Assembly: GCA_009823505.1 (NCBI GenBank)
Contig: VZQC01013859.1
Location: forward strand, 1,777,591 to 1,841,590
Reading direction: 5' to 3'
DNA length: 64,000 nucleotides
Source of the DNA: Rhizomys pruinosus
Taxonomy: Eukaryota; Chordata; Mammalia; Rodentia; Spalacidae
Under the pieces are notes generated by a model. The model saw nothing but the letters and a program-made list of their open reading frames with translations, did not search any database and was not told the origin of the DNA. Of the stretch, positions 56,001 to 64,000 are shown piece after piece. A program made the position numbers and the translations under genes. Positions within the stretch are counted from its first letter, which is position 1, and each line of letters begins with the position of its first letter.

Positions 56001-59000
56001 GAGGATAAGATGTTAGCTATCTTCAACAAATGGTTCTGGGCAAAACTAGATCTCTACTTGTTAGAACAATGAAATTTCAACCCATTATCTTTCCACTTGA
56101 ACAAAAGTTAAACTCCAATTGGATCAAAGATCTCAACATGAAACCTAAAACTCTCAAACTCTTCGAAGAAAACTTTGGCACGCCAACTTATAAGATATCG
56201 GTGTAGGAAAGTAAGTACATTCTAAACCAGGACATGGGTGCTCAATAATTTAAGGTCAACAGTCAACAAGTGACCTCATTAAAGTAAAAGCTCTTGTAGT
56301 AAAGAAAAAAACCAAAAAAAAGCAAAAAAAAAAAAAAAAAAAAGCGCCACAGAGTGGGGAGAAAAATGTTGACCCAGTGAGAAAACTGACAGGTTTAACA
56401 TTCAGAATATATTAAAGTCTCTAAAACAAAGAATTGAGAAAACAAATGGCACAATTTAAAAGAAAGTTAAGGATCTGAACAGAGAGTCCCAAAGAAGAAT
56501 AAAGGATGGCTAAGAAACCTCTTAACTGTTCAACAACGTTAGTAATTAATGAAAATTAAAACCACCTTAACATTTCATCTCTTACCCCAGTCAGACTGAC
56601 TCAGATCAAGAAAACAAATATACCAAATGCTGGAGAAGATGTAGAGAAAGGGGAATATTATTCATTTTCTGGTTGAAAGTGGATTGCAAACTTGTGCAAC
56701 CCTATGGGAATAGCAATTAACCTAAAGATTAAAAAATTGAACCTACCATTTGACAGCAGCTTATACCACTCCTCCTGGCACATACCCAGTGGATTCATCC
56801 TACTCGCAGATACTTGTACATCCATGTTTGTTGCTGCTCTTTTCACAATAGATAAGAATAGAAGCACCTAAGTGTCCCTTCTAACTAACCAGTGGCTAAT
56901 GAAAACATCTGGGGTAAAATTTACACAATGGAATTCTCAGTGGTAAAGAAAGCACATCATGAATTTGCCAGGTAAAAGGATGGAACTAGAAACTATTATA
57001 CTAACTGACGTTACACAAATTCGCAAAGCAAATGATGTATGTTTTCCCTCAGGTGTGGAATCTTAACTTCAATCTTTATATGTGAGTATATATCCTGTGT
57101 GTAACTGCAGGAACCAGGGAAAAATGGAGGAAACCAAGGAGGTAAAAGGAAAGAAGGACAACCAGAGAGTAAGAATAGTAGGAGACAGGTGTTGTAAGGA
57201 AGAAATGTGAGTAAAATGGGGGTGTTTTAAACTGGGAGGGCAAGAAAGAGGGGTATACAAGGAACTATGGGAATAAAGAAGGAGGTTAAGAGAGGTGGGA
57301 CCATAGGACATAGGTTTTATCAAGAGGAAATGGGGAAAATGGGTATACTTTAAATGGGAAGGGTTTAAAGGGTTTTAGAAGGGAGGTTAGACAGGGAGAA
57401 GAGAAGAGATAAAATAATGCCTATCTAGTGTAAAAAAAAAGGAATGTATGTCCAAAATGTACTGAGAAATTACACATAGAATAGCTCTACATAAGTCCAT
57501 GGGTATAGCTGGAGGCAATATAACAAGAAATAGGGTCATACAGGAGACACCTTCCTTTGAGTTGGCCGGGATAATCCAAGAGTCTCTCCAAATTACACAG
57601 GCCATTGCTACAGTCCTTGATTGCCTCCCAGAACTCCCTAATTTCTAAAGACAGGAAGTACTTCAGACACATGATTTAGAGCAATGGAGCTAGAACTGAC
57701 CTGGAACCCACCTCCCTTGAAGGCTTAACTCTCATAGCTTTGGAAAGCACTATACAAGTGCTGACAAGAAAAAGAACTCATTTGATGGTTCAACACCAGC
57801 TTTAAGGCCTAATAATCACTTCAGTGATGGCAAATTTTATTGGTACATAGTGGCACTTTTATCTTGGGGGTGATCAATAGCTAGCTACCTAATTGGACTT
57901 AAACTCCACTCAATGGAAGGAAATCACATGTGTGTACTATAAACCTACCCAGATAAACATGGTTGAGAGTTCATATATCTTAGAGAAAACCCCAAGACTG
58001 TCACATCCCTAAACAAGCATAACTTCTTACTATGTACAAAAATATTTATCTTATATTTATGACATATGTATCCCAGACACCACTCATCAAGAACCTTCTT
58101 TTTTTTATTAATTTTTATTTTTCTGTTGTGTATGAATGTACTGTCTGCTTGCAGGTTTGTGCAACCCGTGTCGTGCAATGCGGCAGCGGTCAGAAGAGGG
58201 TGTCAGATTCCCCTGGAACTGGAGTTCTCCCTGGAATTGGAGTTTCAGATGGTTCTTGGCCGCCAAAGAACCTTCTTTAGCACCAGATAGAGTCCCACAC
58301 TTAGTCATATAGAGAGATTGTCTGTGAAATTCCCAAGCCTAAATCCATGACTATGATTGCAACTTCTACACCTAAGGCTCAGGGAATATAGAACAAGGGA
58401 TAAAGAGAATACTAACGTATCTCTCAGGTCTCGTCATGAAGCTCCCTCATGCAACAGAGGGCCAGGAACACAAAAGGTCACAAATGGCCATACCATAGAG
58501 AATAAGAATAAGAATCTGTGGAGTGTGGACTCCTTGGACAGGAGTCATGTATTAAGCCTCGCCTACCAGGGTTCAGGGGCGTCCATTGCAAAAGAGGGGT
58601 GGGAGATTGTTAAGAGCTGGGGGTGGTGCGGGGAGTAAGTACATACCCATATGGATAGTAGGTCCTACAAACTCCTGGTCCTACTCTATATGAACCTACA
58701 GCAGTGGTATCAGCATGCATAAGACAAAACTCAAATAATCAAAAACCCAGCACACAACTTTGAAAATGTACAGTAGGCCCCATTCTTAGTCAAAGAATTA
58801 TTGGCACTGATTACTGCTGGGTGAAGAAGAGCTGATTTTAAGGGGAGGGACTCTGGATGGGCTGACTAGCCCAGTGGATGAACTTGCACTTTAGGCACAT
58901 TGGAGACATTCTCTTGACATGATGGGCTATGAGACACAGATGACTGAATGTATGAATTCCAGTGTGGGATGGCCAGTGGCGTATGAGGGTATAGAGATGA

Positions 59001-59717
59001 TTGAAGATGTTGTACTGTGAAATACACAAAAATGCAATTAAAAGAAAAGAAAAGAAAATCTGGCTTTACAAGAAAAAAAACATGGGGATAGAGAGTTGGC
59101 TTTGTGATTAGGAACCCATGCTGTTCTTTCAGAGGACAATTTCCAAACACACACATCAGGCAGTTTGGCTAACAGCAGCCTTTATCTCCAGGACTGCATT
59201 CTCATGCACAACCCTCATACAACACACACACACACCAACACACAACACACCACACGATTTTAAATAATAAAATTTTTTATCTGAAATCTCCTGAGACCAG
59301 AGGAAGCGCGCGAAGACACAGTAGGAACTGGGTACTTCAGCAAAGGCTGATTTTTTTGACTTAACCTAGTTATCCATTTTAATCCGTTGTCTTTGGCTTA
59401 ATTGGTTTTTGTGGCTTTGGGGACAGAGTTATCCTCCCAGCTGGTAAAGGTAGGTTTGTGTGAGTCTTGAGGTGATCTAGATCTCCTGAGACCAGTGGAA
59501 GTACAGTAAAGAACCCCACCCACCCCCACCCCCACCCCCCGCTGACTGGGATTACAAAGGCATCTGAAGGAGGCAAGCAAAGCGCAAGCCTTCAATACAG
59601 TGAAGAGGCTTAGGATTCACATTGTTAAAAGAAAGAAGGAACAATCCAAATCAATACAATCCATGATGAAAAGGGAAATATCACAACAGACAATGAAAAT
59701 CCAAAATTCATAGGGAA
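53005..59717. repeat. 6.7-kb error-rich second copy of 46468-53004
   Basis: The order is identical: LINE-1 ORF1 minus, B1 plus (about 53160-53300) with AATA tail, B1 minus (about 53545-53690), putative 5' UTR (53690-54415), LINE-1 ORF2 plus, AT run (55200-55260), 3' UTR, truncated B2 (58105-58265), B2-like/CA repeat (59090-59255), C-rich run (59513-59540) and LINE-1 ORF2 start. Some patches (53882-54412, 57400-57720) are almost identical to the first copy. Others (54640-55850) are full of random insertions. No N marks either junction. Confidence 0.9.
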
Positions 59718-62593
59718 TACTTCAAAAACGTTAATTCTACCAAGTTTTGAAAACCTAAAGAAAGAATGATGAATATCTGAAATCCTGTGAAATCACCAAA
59801 GCTCAACCAAGAAGAGATCCACAGCTTAAACAGACCCATAATACATGAAGAAATTGAGATGTAATAGAAAACCTCCCAAGTTAAAAAATGCCCAGGCCCA
59901 GATGGTTTCACAGCAGAATTCTATAAACATTTTAAAAGAACCCTACAAACCATTATTACTTGAAACTTTAGAAAGGATACAGAGGGAATTCTCCAAATTC
60001 TTTATGAAGCCAGCTCACTCTATTCCAAACCAGGCAAAGATACAACTTAAAAAGGAGAATTATAGGCCCATCTCCCTATGAACACAGATGCCAAATTCTA
60101 AACGTGATACTGGCAAATCGCATACAGACCCACATCAAGAAGATACATCCATCATGACCAAGTTGGATGCATACCAGAGATGCAGGGATGGTTTCAACAT
60201 TACAAAAATCAATAAAACATCAAATGGAATGAAAGACAAAAAAACCACAACCATCACCTCAACTGATGCTGAACAAAAGCCTTTGAAAAATCAGCTTCTT
60301 CATGCTTAAAGTCCTAGAAGGAATGGATTGGAGGGATTCATTCCTCATTGACTCAAAGCCATATAAGGAAAACTCACAGCTAATATCATCCGAATTGGGG
60401 AAAGTACAAGAAACATTTCCCTTTAATGGTAGGAACTCAGCAAGGCTGCCCCCTGTCACCACTCCTCTCCCATTTAGGGCTTGAAAACATTTGCTAGAGC
60501 ATAAGGCAAGACAAGGAAATTAAAGGAGTACGTAATTGAAAAGGGAAGTCAAGCTATCTCCTATTTGCTGATTATATGATTTACTTAAGGGATGCTAAAA
60601 ACCTCCACCAGAAAACTTCCTAGAAATGATTAACAGCCTTCAGAAAATTGCAGGATACAAAATTAACCATAAAAAAAGTCAATGGCCTTTTCTTTACACC
60701 AGGACAACAGCAACTGGAGAGAAAGAATTCAAAGAGACCTTCCCACGTCACAATATCCTCAAAAACAATAAAAATACCTAGGGAACAAACCTAACCAAAG
60801 ACACAAAGATCTCTACAACAAAATTTTTATACTTTAAAGAAAGAAAATTAGAAGCACAGAAAGATGGAAAAAAAACCCCTATGCTCATGGATTGGGAAAA
60901 TTAACATTGTAAAAAGGTCCATTCACTGAAACTCTTCGTGATAGATTAATGCCAATTCCAATCAAAATCCCCAAGAGTTTCTTCACAGGCTTGGACAAAG
61001 GAAAAAAAGTCCCTAAATTCATCTGGAAACACAAAAAGGACCCAGATAGCCAAAACAACCCTGGTGAAAAGGCTTACACAGGGGGATTCTCTATACCCGA
61101 CTTCAAACTATATTATAGGGCTATAGTCATAACAAAAACTGGTACCAGCACAAAACAAAAACAATAAAAAAAAAAAAAAAAAAAAAAAAAAACAATTTCA
61201 GCCATCTCATATTTGACAAGGGGGCCAAGAAGACACAATGAAGAAACGACAAGCATCTTCAGCAAGTGGTGTTGGACCAAAACTGGATCTACCACTTGTA
61301 GAAGAATGAAATTAAACCCCTGCCTCTCAACCCTGTCTACAAAAGTAACTCCAGATGGATCAAAGACCTCATCGTGAAAACCCAAACTCTGAAGGCAATA
61401 GCAGAAGAAAAAGTTGGCCAGAGATACAAGACATAGGCATAGGACAAGACTTCCTAAATCAGACAGCAGCGCTGCGCAAGAATTGAGGTCAACAATTGAC
61501 AAATGGGACCTCATTAAACTCAAAAGCTCTTCTGTTTATCAAAAAGAAACATCAAGGAAGTGAAGAGAAATCCCACAGAGTGTGAGGAAACCTTCACCCC
61601 AGAAACATCTGACAAAACATTGATTCCAGAATATATAAACTACTCAAAAAACAAAGAAGAAAGAAAAACAAGTGACCCACTCAAAAGATGTGGAGCACAA
61701 GAGTCTGAACAGACACTTCACAACGTGAGGAATTCGAGATCACTGAGAAACACCTTAAGAGTGTTCACCATCACTAATCATTAAGGAAATGCTAAATCAA
61801 AACCACTTTAAGATATCATCTTACTCCAATAAGACTGGCTAGGATCAAGAAAAACAAATGATACCAATGTGCTGGAGAGGTTTGTGGGGAAAGGAGGGAA
61901 CAATCATCCATCCCTGTATGGGAATTAAACTGGTGCTTTGCCACTATGGAAGCAGTGTGTAGAAACCCTTGGGAAGACTTGGAATGAACTTGCCACCCGA
62001 CAACAACCATACTCTCTTGGCATGTACCCTCAAGACTCCACCCACCGCAGATGATACATGCAACGACCATGTTTATTTCAGCTCTCTTCACAATAGCAAG
62101 GAGCGCCCCCCCGCAAACCCACCCCCAAAGTGCCCCTCAACTGATGAGTGGAATAGAAGAAAATGTGCGTACCATATACACAATGGATTCTATCAGAGGT
62201 AAAGAAAGCGACGACAGCATTGAGCTGTGCAGAATGGCTGGAGCTATGAGGACATCATGGCAGGTGAGGGAAGAACACAGTCCCTAGAAAAAACAAACGA
62301 CAAATGGGATCCCCAGCTGTGGATGCCTAGTGCCAATGTACCTAGGTTGTAAGTATTTCTTGCTGCATGGCCCCTTAGACTTTTGTCCAAAGCAGTGGAG
62401 TAGTGATGCAGGTATGGAAACGCAACAAACAGAAAGACCCTCGCAAGAAGAACGTGATGAAACAGGACTCCGGTTCTGCTAAATGAGCAACGTCCACATG
62501 GAGAATTTGGAAGACTGGAAAGAGAGCAGAAAAAGCATGTTTGACAGAATGCAGAGCTCTGGTGGGAGGGAGGAGGGGGGGGGGGGGGACATG
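59718..62593 (+). pseudogene. LINE-1 ORF2 and 3' region, degenerate
   Basis: The plus-strand order follows ORF2 from the pre-RT segment to the C-terminus: EEIHS-like, AQAQMVSQQNS (frame-shifted PGPDGFTAEF), ENYRPISL, DQVGC, EMQGWFQHYKN, KFIWKHKKDPDSQ, GGFSIPDFKLYYRAIVITK and PSTDEW. Almost every block is in a different frame from the next. A 25-A run at 61169 replaces part of the region after YYRAIVITK. It ends with a poly-G run at about 62575-62588 before the N at 62594. It carries no intact domain. Confidence 0.85.
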
Positions 62594-64000
62594 NACAATG
62601 AAAAAATCCAGAAAAATCATACAGGAATACTCAAAACGTATTATTCTACCAAGGTTTTGAAAACCTAGAAGATATTGATGAATATCTGAAATCTTGTGAA
62701 TCACCAAAGGTCAACCAGAAGAGATCCACAGCTTAAACGACCCATAACATATGAAGAAATTGAGGATGTAATAAAAACCCTCCCAAGTAAAAAAAGCCCA
62801 CCCCAGATGGTTTCACAGCAAATTCTATAAAACATCTTTTATCTAAGGCCCTACAACCATTTATTACTGAATTTTTTTAGAAGGATACAGAGGGAATCTT
62901 CCCAAATTCTTTCTAATGAAGCCAGGCATCACCCTCATTCCAAAACCAGGCAAAGATACAACTTAAAAAGGAGAATTACGAGGCCATCTCCCTATGAACA
63001 CAGATGCCAAAATTCTAAACAGATACTGGCAAATCGCATACAGACCCACATCAAGAAGATACTCCATCATGACCCAAGTTGATTTATACCAGAGATGCAG
63101 GATGGTTTCAACATTACAAAAATCAGAAAAACACTCAATGGAATCAAAGAACAAAAACCACACCATCACACTCAACTTGTATGCTGAAAAAAGCCTTTTG
63201 ACAAACCAGCATCTTATATTGCTTAAAGGTCCTAGAAGGAATTGGATTTTCGGGAGATCATTTCCTCATGTACTCAAAAAGCCATATTACAAACTCAAGA
63301 CTATATTCATCCTAATTGGGAAGAAGTACAGAAACAATTTCCCCTCTTTTTTAAAGGTAGGAACCTCAGCCAATGGCCTGCCCCCTGTTCACCCACTCCT
63401 CTCTCAATTTAGGGCACCCTTTGAAAACATTTGCATTAGAGCAATAAGGGCAAGACAAGGAAAATTTAAAGGATGGGGTAACGTACAATTGGGAAAAAAG
63501 GGAAGTCAAGCCCATCCCGATTGCTGATGATATTTGAGTATGTTTACTTAAGGATTGCTAAAAACTCCACCAGAAAACATCCTAGAAATGATTAGATTAA
63601 CAGCTTCAGCAAAATTGGCAGGATACAAAACTTAACTCCTAAAAAAATCACATGGACCTTTTCTTTACCACCAGGAACAAGCAACCTGGAGAAAAGAATT
63701 CCATAGAGACCCCTTCCCACTCACCAATATCCTCAAAACAATTATTTAAAAATACCTGAGGGTAAAAACAAACCTAACCAAAAGACACCCAAAGATCATC
63801 ATACAAATAAAATTTTTTTAAAACCATTTTTTAAAAATATAAACTTTAAAAAACCAAAAAAAAAAAAAAAAAAAAAAGATTGGAAAAAAAAAAACCCCTA
63901 ATTGCTCATGGGAATTGGGAAAAATTAACATTGTAAAAATTGGTCCATTCTACTGAACTCTTGTATAGATTTAATGCCAATTCCAAATTAAAACCCTCAA
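62594..64000 (+). repeat. N followed by noisy second copy of about 59690-60960
   Basis: After the N, ACAATGAAAAAATCCAGAAA repeats the ORF2 segment found at 59690 onward (same GATGAATATCTGAAATC, CAAGAAGATAC and ACCAGAGATGCAGG blocks) with different indels. It runs to the window end. Homopolymer runs near 63790-63900 are strongly expanded. Confidence 0.88.

Overview
The window is nuclear DNA from a muroid rodent. It is dense in B1, B2, B4 and ID SINEs and carries LINE-1 fragments with a rodent-type 3' UTR. The young B2 subfamily and the B1 tail (ending CTGTCTCGAAAAGAC) point to a cricetid, perhaps a vole, but I cannot fix the species without a database search. There are no operons, CRISPR arrays or bacterial-type genes.

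The only host gene I can support is TBCK on the + strand. Three consecutive coding exons (10788-10873, 30663-30699, 32674-32835) join in frame with consensus splice sites and encode the C-terminal half of its Rab-GAP-like TBC domain. Everything else is intron and transposable elements. The next TBCK exon is not visible in the 31 kb after 32835, so the right half of the window reads as one very large, repeat-filled intron.

Layout: 1-10.8 kb, intron with SINE clusters, old LINE-1 3' UTR pieces and a local duplication around an N at 3361. 10.8-32.8 kb, the three exons and intervening introns, with two more N-marked duplications (23990, 28914). 33-38.9 kb, intron with B1 copies, simple repeats and two older dispersed repeats. 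38.9-52.2 kb, a large LINE-1 complex: a minus-strand LINE-1 split by a class II (betaretrovirus-like) endogenous retrovirus at 41.06-45.46 kb, then a plus-strand LINE-1. 52.9-64 kb, a further plus-strand LINE-1 interrupted by a 6.7 kb error-rich second copy of 46.47-53.0 kb, and then by an N and another noisy copy.

The retrovirus is a defective provirus remnant: one LTR, a tRNA-Lys-type primer site, gag, dUTPase/protease with a G-patch, and reverse transcriptase/RNase H. It has frameshifts, stops, loss of the protease catalytic Asp, a deletion through the polymerase core, and no 3' end, integrase or env.

The strongest structural signal is technical. Single-N gaps are each followed by an indel-rich repeat of the sequence just before them. 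In two cases the target-site duplications of a SINE show that the flanks belong together and the intervening copy is probably spurious. I found no convincing undescribed biological system.
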